Assembly (NCBI GenBank): GCA_945952465.1
Contig: CAMFIB010000001.1
Coordinates: 1,054,001 to 1,118,000, forward strand
DNA: 64,000 nt
From: an uncultured Pseudomonadota bacterium
GTDB lineage: Bacteria; Pseudomonadota; Gammaproteobacteria; Burkholderiales; Burkholderiaceae_C
Direction of reading: 5' to 3'
Shown here in pieces: positions 46,111 through 54,348 of this stretch. Each line of letters starts with the position of its first letter. Within the stretch, counting starts at the first letter, position 1. The translations under genes and the position numbers were made by a program. The notes under the pieces are model-generated. The model was not told the origin of the DNA. It searched no databases and saw only the letters and a list, made by a program, of their open reading frames with translations.

Positions 46111-47754
46111 ATGGCCGCCACGCACGAGGTGCTGAACCAGCCCCAGCCGCTTGCCGGCTACAACCTGCTGGCGGGCAACCGGCCGCTGCGGGACGCGCTG
46201 AAGTTGAACGCGCCGTCGCTCGATCTTTCGGAGCTGTCCGCGCTCGGCGCCACACTGGGCAGCCCCGAGATGCAGACCCACGCGCGGCTGGCGAATGTGC
46301 ACACGCCGCAGCTCAAGACGCACGACCGCTACGGCCACCGCATCGACGCCGTCGAATTCCACCCGAGCTACCACGCGCTGATGACCGCCGCCGTTGGGGC
46401 CGGCCTGCACGCCAGTCCCTGGGCCGGTGCGCAGGGCGCGCCGAACCATGTTCGACGAGCGGCCGGCTTCATGCTGTTCACGGAGCTGGAGCCGTCGGTG
46501 CTGTGCCCCATCTCGATGAGCTACGCCGTCACACCGGCGCTGCGCGGCAACCCCGCCGTGTTCGCCGACTGGCAGGCTGGCCTCACCAGCCGCGCCTACG
46601 ACCCCCGGCTCACGCTGTGGCGTGACAAGACCGGCCTGACCATGGGCATGGGCATGACCGAGAAGCAGGGCGGCTCCGACGTGCGGGCCAACACCACCCG
46701 CGCCGAGGCCGATGGCCGCGACGCCTGGGGCGAGCGCTTCAGCGTCACCGGCCACAAGTGGTTCTTCTCGGCGCCGATGTGCGACGCCTTCCTGATCCTC
46801 GCGCAGACCGCGTCGGGCCTGAGCTGCTTGTTCCTGCCGCGGGTGCTGCCCGACGGTTCGCTGAACGGCCTGCGCATCCAGCGGCTGAAGGACAAGCTGG
46901 GCAACAAGGCCAACGCCAGCTCCGAGGTCGAGTTCGTCGGCGCCACCGCCTGGCTGGTCGGCGACGAAGGCCGCGGCATCCCGCAGATCCTCGAAATGGG
47001 CACCATGACCCGGCTCGACTGCGCCCTGGGCACCAGCGGGCTGATGCGGCAGGCACTGTCGTTGGCGCTCGACCACACGGCGCAGCGCCAGGCCTTCGGC
47101 AAGCCGCTGATCGAACAGCCGCTGATGAAGGCGGTGCTGGCCGACCTGGCGCTGGAAAGCGAGGCCGCCACCGCGCTGGCCATTCGCCTCGCCCGCGCCT
47201 TCGACCACCCCGACGACCCACACGAGCAGGCGATGGCGCGGCTGCTGACGCCGGTGGCCAAATTCTGGATCTGCAAACGCGGCAGCCCCTTCGCGCAAGA
47301 GGCAATGGAGTGCTTGGGCGGCAACGGCTACGTGGAGGAGGGCGGCGAAGGCGTGATGGCCCGCGTCTACCGCGAGATGCCGCTGAACTCGATCTGGGAG
47401 GGCGCCGGCAACATCATGGCGCTCGACCTGTTGCGTGCCTTGCGCAAGGGCGACAGCGCCGCCGCGCTGGTCCACGAACTGGCACCCGCGCGCGGCGCCA
47501 ACGCCACGCTGGACCGCGCGATCGCCGCGCTGCCCACGCGCACCGAACAGATGGCCACCGAGACCGAAGCCCGCCGTCTCGCGCAGGAAGTGGCGCTGAC
47601 CGTGCAGGCCGCGCTGCTGGCCCGCACCGCGCCCGCCGCCGTGAGCGACGCCTTCTGCGCCTCGCGCCTGGGCGGCGACTGGGGCCCGGCCTTCGGCACG
47701 CTGCCGGCCGGCGCCGACCTCGACGCCATCGTGGCAAGGGCCATGCCGCGCTGA
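46111..47754 (+). CDS. Acyl-CoA dehydrogenase, AidB-like
   Basis: A 547-residue acyl-CoA dehydrogenase of the AidB group. NQPQPLAGYNLLAGNRPLRDAL at the N-terminus, TGLTMGMGMTEKQGGSDVRANTT, VTGHKWFFSAPMCDAFLILAQT and CLGGNGYVEEGGEGVMARVYREMPLNSIWEGAGNIMALDLLRAL are its landmarks. E430 (WEGAGN) is the likely catalytic base. In E. coli AidB binds DNA and protects it from alkylation, while related enzymes are isovaleryl-CoA dehydrogenase-like. Here the operon context favours acyl-CoA oxidation. GST gene follows 41 bases downstream with its own ribosome site. Confidence 0.9.
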   Translation: MAATHEVLNQPQPLAGYNLLAGNRPLRDALKLNAPSLDLSELSALGATLGSPEMQTHARLANVHTPQLKTHDRYGHRIDAVEFHPSYHALMTAAVGAGLHASPWAGAQGAPNHVRRAAGFMLFTELEPSVLCPISMSYAVTPALRGNPAVFADWQAGLTSRAYDPRLTLWRDKTGLTMGMGMTEKQGGSDVRANTTRAEADGRDAWGERFSVTGHKWFFSAPMCDAFLILAQTASGLSCLFLPRVLPDGSLNGLRIQRLKDKLGNKANASSEVEFVGATAWLVGDEGRGIPQILEMGTMTRLDCALGTSGLMRQALSLALDHTAQRQAFGKPLIEQPLMKAVLADLALESEAATALAIRLARAFDHPDDPHEQAMARLLTPVAKFWICKRGSPFAQEAMECLGGNGYVEEGGEGVMARVYREMPLNSIWEGAGNIMALDLLRALRKGDSAAALVHELAPARGANATLDRAIAALPTRTEQMATETEARRLAQEVALTVQAALLARTAPAAVSDAFCASRLGGDWGPAFGTLPAGADLDAIVARAMPR

Positions 47755-47795
47755 ACGCATACCGCCGGCCATGACCCTCATCGAAAGGAAAAACC

Positions 47796-48749
47796 GTGCC
47801 TGACATCCTGCTGCACCAGTACGCCACCTCGCCGTTCTGCGAAAAGCTGCGCCTCATCCTGGGCCACAAGCGGCTGGCCTGGGGGTCTGTCGAGGTGCCG
47901 CCCATCATGCCCAAGCCCGACGCGGTGGCGCTGACGGGTGGTTACCGCCGCACCCCCTTCCTGCAGATCGGCGCCGACATCTATTGCGACACCGCGCTGA
48001 TCTGCGACGTGCTGGAACACCGCCAGCCGGAGCCCACGCTGTACCCGCAGGGCCTCAAGGGCAGCGCGCGCATCATCGCCCAATGGGCCGACAGCACGCT
48101 GTTCTGGGCCGCGATGGCCTACAACTTCCAACCCAAGGGTGCCGCCGAGGCTTTGGGCACGATGCGCCCCGAGGTCGCCAAGTCCTTCGGCGAAGACCGC
48201 GCCAGGATGAGCGCCGGCAACATGACGCGGCTGCGCCCGGCCGACGCCGCCGCTGCGTACAAGAGCTATTTGCGCCGCATCGCCAAGATGCTGGAAGACG
48301 GCCCCTTCCTGCAGGGTGCGCTACCCAGCCTGGCCGACTTCGCCTGTTACCACCCGCTGTGGTTCACCCGCGTTCGCACGCCGGGCCTGGCCGCCATCCT
48401 GGAGACGGCACCCGGCATCCTCGAATGGATGGACCGCATGGCGGCCATCGGCCACGGCAACCCGGCCAGTGTCTCGCCGGCCGACGCGATCGACATCGCC
48501 GCCGCGTCCACGCCCGCACCGGTCGACGACAGCACCTTTCAGGACGAACACGGCATTCCGCTGGGCAGCCGCGTCGTCGTCCATGCCGAAACCTTCGGCC
48601 TGGAACAGACCGAGGGCGAATTGCTCGCCGCCACCCGCATGCACTACACGCTGCGCCGCACCGACCCGCGCGCCGGCACCGTGCACGTCCATTTCCCCCG
48701 CATCGGCTTCGCGCTGAAGAAGGCCGATCCGGCCACCCCCGCACCATGA
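47796..48749 (+). CDS. Glutathione S-transferase family protein with extra C-terminal domain
   Basis: A 317-residue protein from GTG 47796 (ribosome site GAAAGGA). The N-terminal thioredoxin-like domain ILLHQYATSPFCEKLRLILGHKRL has a C-terminal C at the active-site loop (SPFCEK), and GGYRRTPFLQIGADIYCDTALICDVLE is the glutathione-binding cis-proline region. The helical GST domain ends near residue 225. About 90 further residues (TFQDEHGIPLGSRVVVHAETFGLEQTEGEL) form an extra beta-rich tail that I cannot assign. Its stop overlaps the next SDR start in ATGA, so it is coupled to that gene. Confidence 0.82.
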   Translation: MPDILLHQYATSPFCEKLRLILGHKRLAWGSVEVPPIMPKPDAVALTGGYRRTPFLQIGADIYCDTALICDVLEHRQPEPTLYPQGLKGSARIIAQWADSTLFWAAMAYNFQPKGAAEALGTMRPEVAKSFGEDRARMSAGNMTRLRPADAAAAYKSYLRRIAKMLEDGPFLQGALPSLADFACYHPLWFTRVRTPGLAAILETAPGILEWMDRMAAIGHGNPASVSPADAIDIAAASTPAPVDDSTFQDEHGIPLGSRVVVHAETFGLEQTEGELLAATRMHYTLRRTDPRAGTVHVHFPRIGFALKKADPATPAP

Positions 48750-49663
48750 TCCAGGACTTCCACGGCAAGACCGCCTTCCTCACCGGCGCAGGCTCGGGCT
48801 TCGGCCTCGAGGTGGCGCGCCTCGCCGCCCGGCGCGGCATGAACCTCGTCCTCGTCGACGTGCAGCAGGACGCGCTCGACGCCGCCCAGGCCGAATTGGA
48901 GGCCGCCGGCGCCGCCGTGCTGGCGCGGCGCTGCGACGTCTCCAACGCCGGGCAGATGGAGGCGCTGGCCACCGACGCCTTGCTGCGTTTCGGCGCGCCC
49001 CACCTGGTCTTCAACAACGCCGGTGTCGGCGCGGCCGGGCTGATCTGGGAAAACTCGGTGCGCGACTGGGAATGGGTGATGGGTGTCAACCTGATGGGCG
49101 TGGTGCACGGCACCCGGCTGTTCACGCCGATGATGCTGGCCGCCGCCGAACGCGACCCGGCGTGGCGCGGCCACATCGTCAACACCGCCAGCATGGCCGG
49201 CCTGCTGGCGCCGCCCAACATGGGCATCTACAACGTCAGCAAACACGCGGTGGTGAGCTTCAGCGAGACGCTGTACCAAGACCTGAAGCTGGTGACCGAC
49301 CAGATCGGCGCCAGCGTGTTGTGCCCCTACTTTGTGCCCACCGGCATCGGCCAGAGCCACCGCAACCGGCCCGGCGAGCTGGCTGCCGACAGACCCACCC
49401 GCAGCCAGCGCGTCGGCCAGCTGATGACCGACAAGGCGGTGGGCAGCGGCAAGGTCACGGCCGCGCAGGTCGCGCAACTGGTGTTCGACGCGGTCGAGGC
49501 CGACCGTTTCTACATCTACAGCCACCCGCAGGCGCTCGGCGCGGTGCAGGTGCGGCTGGATGACGTGGTGCAGGGCCGCAACCCGACCGACCCCTTCGCG
49601 CACAAGCCCGAACTCGGCGTGGAGCTGCGCAGGGCGCTGCGCGGCGGTCCGGCGAAAGACTGA
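48746..49663 (+). CDS. SDR family oxidoreductase
   Basis: The protein has 305 residues from ATG 48746, overlapping the GST stop. TGAGSGFG (13-20), NNAG (90-93), catalytic S149, Y162 and K166 (YNVSKH) are intact, so an active classical SDR is expected; D38 after the second strand (VLVDVQQ) suggests NAD preference. The C-terminal extension with FYIYSHPQALGAVQVRLDDVVQGRNP is common in a subgroup of SDRs found beside acyl-CoA or terpenoid degradation genes. Substrate unknown. The flavin reductase gene starts 13 bases after its stop. Confidence 0.86.
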   Translation: MIQDFHGKTAFLTGAGSGFGLEVARLAARRGMNLVLVDVQQDALDAAQAELEAAGAAVLARRCDVSNAGQMEALATDALLRFGAPHLVFNNAGVGAAGLIWENSVRDWEWVMGVNLMGVVHGTRLFTPMMLAAAERDPAWRGHIVNTASMAGLLAPPNMGIYNVSKHAVVSFSETLYQDLKLVTDQIGASVLCPYFVPTGIGQSHRNRPGELAADRPTRSQRVGQLMTDKAVGSGKVTAAQVAQLVFDAVEADRFYIYSHPQALGAVQVRLDDVVQGRNPTDPFAHKPELGVELRRALRGGPAKD

Positions 49664-49676
49664 GACGGCGCGCGGC

Positions 49677-50303
49677 GTGTACATCGACTTCACCGGTCTG
49701 CCCGCCCGCCAGGCCTATTTCTGGCTGGCGTCCACCGTCACGCCGCGGCCGGTGGCATGGGTTTCCACCGTGTCGGCGTCGGGCCAGCCCAACCTCGCGC
49801 CGTTCAGCTTCTTCCAGGTCGTCACCCACACGCCGCCGACGCTGATGATCTGCCCGCTCGCCAACAGCGACGGCAGCATGAAGGACACGCCCGCCAACAT
49901 CGAGGCCACCGGCGAATTCGTGGTGAACCTGGTACCGCATGCGCTGGTGCAGCAGATGAATCAGACCTCGTTCGGTTTCGAGCGCGGCGTCAGCGAGTGG
50001 GAAAAGGCGGGCCTCAGCGGCCTGACCAGTCAGAAGGTGGCGCCGCGCCGCGTGTTGGGCGCGCCGGTGGCGTTTGAGTGCCGCAAGGTCGGCGTGACGC
50101 CGTACCCGGCCGACAAACCGTCGTGCTGGATCGTGCTCGGCGAAGTGGTCGCCGCGCATGTCGACCCCGCCATCCTGGCACCCGACCACCAGGTCGATCC
50201 CGACAGGCTCGACCTCGTCTCCCGCATGGGGGCCGACTGGTATGGCCGCACGAAGTCGGATCTGAACTTCGAACTGCCGCGGCCCGAGGGCTGGGCGCGC
50301 TGA
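49677..50303 (+). CDS. Flavin reductase family protein
   Basis: A 208-residue protein starting at GTG 49677; no in-frame ATG gives a sensible N-terminus. YFWLASTVTPRPVAWVSTVSASGQPNLAPFSFFQVVTHTPPTLMIC is the typical FMN-binding split-barrel opening, and DTPANIEATGEFVVNLV the next strand. Members reduce or bind FMN, or supply reduced flavin to monooxygenases. It is the last gene of the forward acyl-CoA cluster and is convergent with the dehydrogenase gene, 3 bases apart. The exact reaction is not known. Confidence 0.85.
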   Translation: MYIDFTGLPARQAYFWLASTVTPRPVAWVSTVSASGQPNLAPFSFFQVVTHTPPTLMICPLANSDGSMKDTPANIEATGEFVVNLVPHALVQQMNQTSFGFERGVSEWEKAGLSGLTSQKVAPRRVLGAPVAFECRKVGVTPYPADKPSCWIVLGEVVAAHVDPAILAPDHQVDPDRLDLVSRMGADWYGRTKSDLNFELPRPEGWAR

Positions 50304-50306
50304 CGG

Positions 50307-51191
50307 TCAGGCGTCTGTGGTGCGCGCCTCCAGCGCCCGCAGCACCGCCACCATGTCGAGCGGGCCGTGGCCCAGCGCGTCGGTTTCGCCGAACAGGCGG
50401 TGGCAGGCATCGAGCAGCGGCGTGGGCAGGGCCGACGCCCTGGCCTGTGCGGCGATCAGCGCGTTGTTCTTCAGCACGTCGGTGATGGTGGCCTGCGCGG
50501 TGAAGTCCTGGTCGAGCAGCTTGGGCAGCTTCATGGCCAGCACGCCGCTGCCCATGGGCCCGGCTTCCAGGATGGCGCGGAACAGCGGCAGATAGACGCC
50601 GTTGCCGCGGGCGAAATGGAAGGCTTCGACCAGGCCGGTCGCCAGCGTGATCAGCACCAGATTGACCGAGAGCTTCATCAGCAGCGCCGCAGGCACCGCG
50701 CCGCACGCGAACACGTTGGCGCACATCGGCGCCAGCAGCGGCCGCGCGGCGGCCACCACATCGGCCTCACCGGCCAACATGCCCACCAGGCGGCCCGCTT
50801 CGGCGGGCACGCGGGAGCCTGACACCGGTGCCTCCACGTAACGGCCGCCGGCCCGTCGCACGTCGGCTTCGAGCGCCTGCGAGAAAGCGGCGGATGTGGT
50901 GCCCATGTGGACGAGGGTGCGGCCGGCCACGAGGGATTCGAACGCCGGCGTATGGCGCTGCAGCAGCATGTTGACCGTTGCTTCGGTGTCCAGCATCAGC
51001 ATCACCGTGTCGGCCTTGCGGAAGACTTCCGCCACGTCGGCGGCCACGTCTGCGCCCAGCGCGCGCAGGGCCTCGGCGGCGGCGGGCGAGCGGTTCCACA
51101 CCACCAGCGGCCAGCCGGCGCGGGCGAGGTGGCTGGCCATGGGGCGGCCCATCACGCCGAGGCCGATGAACCCGACTGTTGTGTCGCTCAT
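50307..51191 (-). CDS. 3-hydroxyisobutyrate dehydrogenase-like NAD(P)-dependent oxidoreductase
   Basis: A 294-residue beta-hydroxyacid dehydrogenase from ATG 51191. The Rossmann motif is GFIGLGVMGRPMASHL (7-22), the substrate loop VEAPVSGSRVPAEAGRL (119-135), and catalytic K173 lies in MKLSVNLVLITLATGLVEAF. It should oxidise a 3-hydroxyacid (3-hydroxyisobutyrate, tartronate semialdehyde or glyoxylate type). It follows the cupin gene by 7 bases and belongs to the small catabolic cluster whose promoter carries the 23-bp dyad. The true substrate is not evident. Confidence 0.88.
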   Translation of the reverse strand: MSDTTVGFIGLGVMGRPMASHLARAGWPLVVWNRSPAAAEALRALGADVAADVAEVFRKADTVMLMLDTEATVNMLLQRHTPAFESLVAGRTLVHMGTTSAAFSQALEADVRRAGGRYVEAPVSGSRVPAEAGRLVGMLAGEADVVAAARPLLAPMCANVFACGAVPAALLMKLSVNLVLITLATGLVEAFHFARGNGVYLPLFRAILEAGPMGSGVLAMKLPKLLDQDFTAQATITDVLKNNALIAAQARASALPTPLLDACHRLFGETDALGHGPLDMVAVLRALEARTTDA

Positions 51192-51198
51192 GGGTGCC

Positions 51199-51690
51199 TC
51201 AAGTGTTGCCGTAGGGGCTGTTGTCCTTGTGCAGGAAGCGCCAGACACCGGCAACCTGCACGGCCTGCAAGTCGTCGTCGGGGTAGCGCCCCTCATCGCC
51301 AGCGCTGCGGTCGCCGATTTCCAGGTACAGCACGTCTGACGGAGTGGCGTTCACGAGGTGGTGGGCGTTGCCGGTGCCGGCGGCAAAGCCGGCGCACATG
51401 CCCGGTGTCAGCGGCGTGGGGCCTGCGTCGGTGTGCAGCGTGGGGTGGCCTTCCAGGATGTAGACGAACTCGTCCTGCAGGCTGTGGCTGTGCCGCAGGG
51501 CCGATTGGGCGCCGGGCGCCAGCCGGGTCAGGTTGACTCCGAAGTTGCGCAGGCCGAACAGGCCGCCGAGCGGCTTTTTCTCGCGGCCCGCCATGCGGCT
51601 GGCAAAGGGCTCGGGGTAGTTGGAGGGTTTCGTGCGGCTCGGCGCCTGCTGTGCGGTCAGGGCGATGGGGCGGTTGGCGGCTTCGGTCAT
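51199..51690 (-). CDS. Cupin-domain protein
   Basis: A single-domain cupin of 163 residues from ATG 51690, or 169 residues from ATG 51708. RHSHSLQDEFVYILEGHPTLHTDAGPTPLTPGMCAGFAAGTGNAHHLVN holds the two cupin motifs, with metal-ligand candidates HSH, E (EF) and H. It may be a dioxygenase, isomerase or sensor of the pathway. It is the first gene of the cupin/dehydrogenase pair, and the dyad at 51792-51814 lies 84-102 bases upstream, depending on the start chosen. It is divergent from the LysR regulator. Confidence 0.8.
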   Translation of the reverse strand: MTEAANRPIALTAQQAPSRTKPSNYPEPFASRMAGREKKPLGGLFGLRNFGVNLTRLAPGAQSALRHSHSLQDEFVYILEGHPTLHTDAGPTPLTPGMCAGFAAGTGNAHHLVNATPSDVLYLEIGDRSAGDEGRYPDDDLQAVQVAGVWRFLHKDNSPYGNT

Positions 51691-51791
51691 GGCGATTCCC
51701 GTGGGCATGGCGTTGGGGGTTGAAGGGCGGTTGTGCCATGGGGCCATTACACGCGCTGGCGCGATGTGCTTCAATCGATTCTTTTCGAACA

Positions 51792-51814
51792 TGACATGCG
51801 CCATGGGAATGCCA
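51792..51814. promoter_or_regulatory. 23-bp dyad, copy 1 (candidate LysR operator)
   Basis: Arms TGACATGC (51792-51799) and GAATGCCA (51807-51814) are related by inversion with 6 of 8 positions matching (TGRCATKC type). The whole 23 bases match the copy at 54322-54344 in 22 positions. It sits between the divergent cupin and LysR genes and overlaps the possible LysR start codons at 51803 and 51809. Confidence 0.6.
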
Positions 51815-52726
51815 TTGCCTCTTTTGAAGCTGCCGCCGCTGGACCTGATCCGGGGCTTCGTCGCGGTCGGCCGGCGCATGAGCATCACGCTGGCCGCGCA
51901 GGACCTGTGCCTGACGCAGTCGGCGGTGAGCCGGCAGGTGCATGCGCTGGAGGAGCAGGTCGGCACGCCGCTGCTGTTGCGCGGCTACCGCTCCATCCGT
52001 TTCACGCCCGCCGGCGAGCGCCTGTTCCGCAGTGCCGACGGAGCGGTGCAGCAGTTGCAGGACGTGCTGGGCGAACTGCGGGCCGACGACACACCGCAGC
52101 CGGTCACGCTGAGCGCGACCATCGGCGTGACCGGCCTGTGGCTGCTGCCGCGGTTGAGCCGCTTCCAGCAGCAACACCCCGGCGTGGACCTGCGGGTGTC
52201 GGCCAACAACCAGTTGGCGGACCTGCGGCACGACGGTATCGACCTGGCGATCCGCTACACCACATCGGCGGCCGTGCCACCGGGCTCGTCGTGGTTGTTT
52301 GGCGAATCGGTGGCGCCGGTGGCGCATCCGCAGGTCGCGGCGGCGCTGGCAGCGGCAGGTGGTGAGCGGCCGGCCCTGCTGGAGTTGGACGACACCGGCC
52401 ACCCCTGGCTGCGGTGGACGGGCTGGCGCGACTGGCTGGATGCGCTGGGTCGTCCCGCGAAACGCGGCGCCGGCGTGCTGCACTTCAACCAGTACGACCA
52501 GGTGATCCAGGCCGCGCTGGACGGCCAGGGCCTGGCGCTGGGGCGCATGGGCCTGATCCAACCGCTGCTGGCGGCGGGCCGGCTGCAGTTGCTGGCTCCG
52601 CCGCGCCAGATGTCGGAAGCCGAACACGCCTACTGGCTGGTGTGCGCCAGCGAGCGCCCGCGCGCCGAGGTGACGCGCGTGGCGGAATGGATCGTGGCAG
52701 AGGCGCGGCTGGCGGCGCCGGCCTAG
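51803..52726 (+). CDS. LysR-family transcriptional regulator (GcvA-like)
   Basis: The regulator has about 307 residues. Winged helix PPLDLIRGFVAVGRRMSITLAAQDLCLTQSAVSRQVHALEEQVG is GcvA-like, and the effector domain contains TIGVTGLWLLPRLSRFQQQHPGVDLRVSAN and GIDLAIRY. Starts ATG 51791, 51803 or 51809 are possible. The typical N-terminus for the group favours the last two, which lie inside the 23-bp dyad, so the regulator could block its own expression. It probably controls the cupin/dehydrogenase pair and, through the second dyad, the CmcJ/isomerase pair. The inducer is unknown. The gene overlaps the convergent isomerase gene by 4 bases. Confidence 0.85.
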   Translation: MGMPLPLLKLPPLDLIRGFVAVGRRMSITLAAQDLCLTQSAVSRQVHALEEQVGTPLLLRGYRSIRFTPAGERLFRSADGAVQQLQDVLGELRADDTPQPVTLSATIGVTGLWLLPRLSRFQQQHPGVDLRVSANNQLADLRHDGIDLAIRYTTSAAVPPGSSWLFGESVAPVAHPQVAAALAAAGGERPALLELDDTGHPWLRWTGWRDWLDALGRPAKRGAGVLHFNQYDQVIQAALDGQGLALGRMGLIQPLLAAGRLQLLAPPRQMSEAEHAYWLVCASERPRAEVTRVAEWIVAEARLAAPA

Positions 52727-53337
52727 ACGGCGTGGGCGCAGCGGTTCAGCGCGTCGTCGAGCCGGTCGTTGCCCCAGAACATTTCGTCGCCGACGAAGAA
52801 GGTCGGCGCGCCGAACAGCCGGCGGGCCACCGCGCGTTCGCCCTGTTCGCGCAGCCGCTGCTTGTGCGCGTCGGAGCGGGCCTGTTCCAGCAGTTCGGCC
52901 GCGGGCAGGCCCAGGCCTTCCAGCGCGGAGGCCACGACCTCGGCGTCGTCGATGTCGCGGTCTTCCACGAAGTTGATCTCCATGATGCGGCGGCTGTAGG
53001 CCGGCAGCCAGTCCTGCCCGAGGCCGAGGAGCGCCACCCGCGCCGGCAGCAGTGCGCTGCGCGGGAAGGTCGTGGGCCGGGTCCACGGCAGGCCGTGTTT
53101 GGCGCATTCGCGGACCATGTCGGCCCAGACGTAGTCGCCCTTGTCGGGGTTGAGCACGAAGGGCGAGTTGGTCCAGCCCAGCTTCTGGAAGATGGGGCCG
53201 AGCAGGAAGGGCTGCCAGATGACGGGGATGTCGCGTGCGGCGGCGGCCTGCTCGATGCGCATGACGCTGAGGTAGCTGTAGTTGCTGCCGAATTCGTACC
53301 AGAACTCGATCGGGGTGGGTTTGAGGCGGATGTTCAT
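52723..53337 (-). CDS. 2-hydroxychromene-2-carboxylate isomerase-like protein (DsbA/NahD family)
   Basis: A 204-residue thioredoxin-fold protein from ATG 53337. IEFWYEFGSNYSYLSVMRIEQAAAARDIPVIWQPFLLGPIF is characteristic of NahD-type, glutathione-dependent isomerases, with S18 (GSNYSY) in the place of the thiol. FGAPTFFVGDEMFWGNDRLD is the C-terminal glutathione region. NahD acts in naphthalene catabolism, but many homologues serve other ring or ketone isomerisations. It is cotranscribed with the CmcJ-like gene (7-base gap) and probably handles a product of that enzyme. Confidence 0.87.
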   Translation of the reverse strand: MNIRLKPTPIEFWYEFGSNYSYLSVMRIEQAAAARDIPVIWQPFLLGPIFQKLGWTNSPFVLNPDKGDYVWADMVRECAKHGLPWTRPTTFPRSALLPARVALLGLGQDWLPAYSRRIMEINFVEDRDIDDAEVVASALEGLGLPAAELLEQARSDAHKQRLREQGERAVARRLFGAPTFFVGDEMFWGNDRLDDALNRCAHAV

Positions 53338-53344
53338 GGTGTGT

Positions 53345-54229
53345 TCAGTCGTCGGTGTCGTGGATGACCAGGCAGCGCAGCTCGATGCTTTCGCGCGGCG
53401 GCGTGCCGGGGGGCGGGTGGGGCAGGTCGAAGGCGGCGTGCGGGGTGAAGCGCGCCGGCCCGCTCAATTGGGAGTCGTACTGCTTGAAGACCAGCGCCTC
53501 GTCGCGGGCCATGCGGGGGTAGTAGTACCAGCGGTGCCGGGGCGAATGGCGCAGCAGGTAGATGTGGCCGGTGCGGCGCGGGTAGCGCACCTCGGCTTCG
53601 ACGAGATCGGCCGCGCCCACCGTGCGGGCGTCGCAGACGGCCAGCGGTGTGTCTTGTTCGGGGCCGGTCAGCGCCCGCCAGACGTTGACGATGGAGAAGC
53701 GCCGCACCCGGCGGGCGAGCGCACCGTCGCCCAGCACGCGCTCCAGCCGCAGCAGGCCCGAGGCTTCGGTGTAGTCGTTGTGGATGCGGCCGTTGGCGGC
53801 GGCTCGGCCGGCGCTGGCGCCGCGGCCGAAGCTGAGCGGCGTGGCGCGGTCGTCGCGCCGGCGCACCAGGTGGTCGAACACATGCGCCTCGCAGCCGCCG
53901 GTCAACTGCAGCGCCAGCGCGGCGGCCTCGGGGTAGTAAGTGTGGCGCACGGCGGCTTCGTCGTCGAAGTCGCGCACCGCGGTCGGTGCGTGTCGCAGCT
54001 CGAAGCCTTCGATGGCGAGCGACGGTGGGCGCAGCAGGCCGCGCGCGTCGGTGATGGCCACCGCGTGCGACTCGTAGCGCCCGCTTTCCCACGGCGTGCC
54101 GGGTGGCGGGGTGTGGGTGTAGCTCCACGGCCGGCCGACGGTGTCGGCGGCGAGGTAGCTCATGTCGGCCGCAACGGCCGCTGGTGTGGTCGCGGCGGGC
54201 GCCGCGACGAGGTGGGACAAGGCATGCAT
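53345..54229 (-). CDS. CmcJ/NvfI family hydroxylase/oxygenase
   Basis: A 294-residue protein from ATG 54229, preceded by AGGAG. Family landmarks of CmcJ/NvfI/AsaB-type proteins are present: MSYLAADTVGRPWSYTHTPPPGTP, HAVAITDARGLL, RIHNDYTEASGLLRL, RRFSIVNVWRALTGPEQDTPLAVCDARTV and HRWYYYPRMARDEALVFKQYDS. H/D in IHNDYT and the late histidines may bind iron, as in cephamycin and fungal homologues annotated as hydroxylases or desaturases. In bacteria the substrates are unknown. The dyad copy at 54322-54344 lies 93 bases upstream, so LysR control is likely. The isomerase gene follows. Confidence 0.85.
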   Translation of the reverse strand: MHALSHLVAAPAATTPAAVAADMSYLAADTVGRPWSYTHTPPPGTPWESGRYESHAVAITDARGLLRPPSLAIEGFELRHAPTAVRDFDDEAAVRHTYYPEAAALALQLTGGCEAHVFDHLVRRRDDRATPLSFGRGASAGRAAANGRIHNDYTEASGLLRLERVLGDGALARRVRRFSIVNVWRALTGPEQDTPLAVCDARTVGAADLVEAEVRYPRRTGHIYLLRHSPRHRWYYYPRMARDEALVFKQYDSQLSGPARFTPHAAFDLPHPPPGTPPRESIELRCLVIHDTDD

Positions 54230-54321
54230 GGGGGCTCCTGATTCCCGCCCCACCGGTCGGTGAGGCGTTGCCCCGATTGCAGCCGCTCAGGCCAATCCGC
54301 TCAACCGAGTTTTGCGCGCAG

Positions 54322-54344
54322 TGACATGCGCCATGAGAATGCCA
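54322..54344. promoter_or_regulatory. 23-bp dyad, copy 2 (candidate LysR operator)
   Basis: Arms TGACATGC (54322-54329) and GAATGCCA (54337-54344), differing from copy 1 at a single base. It lies 93 bases upstream of the CmcJ-like start and just beyond the DUF1223 stop, similar to the distance of copy 1 from the cupin start. Confidence 0.6.
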
Positions 54345-54348
54345 AAGC

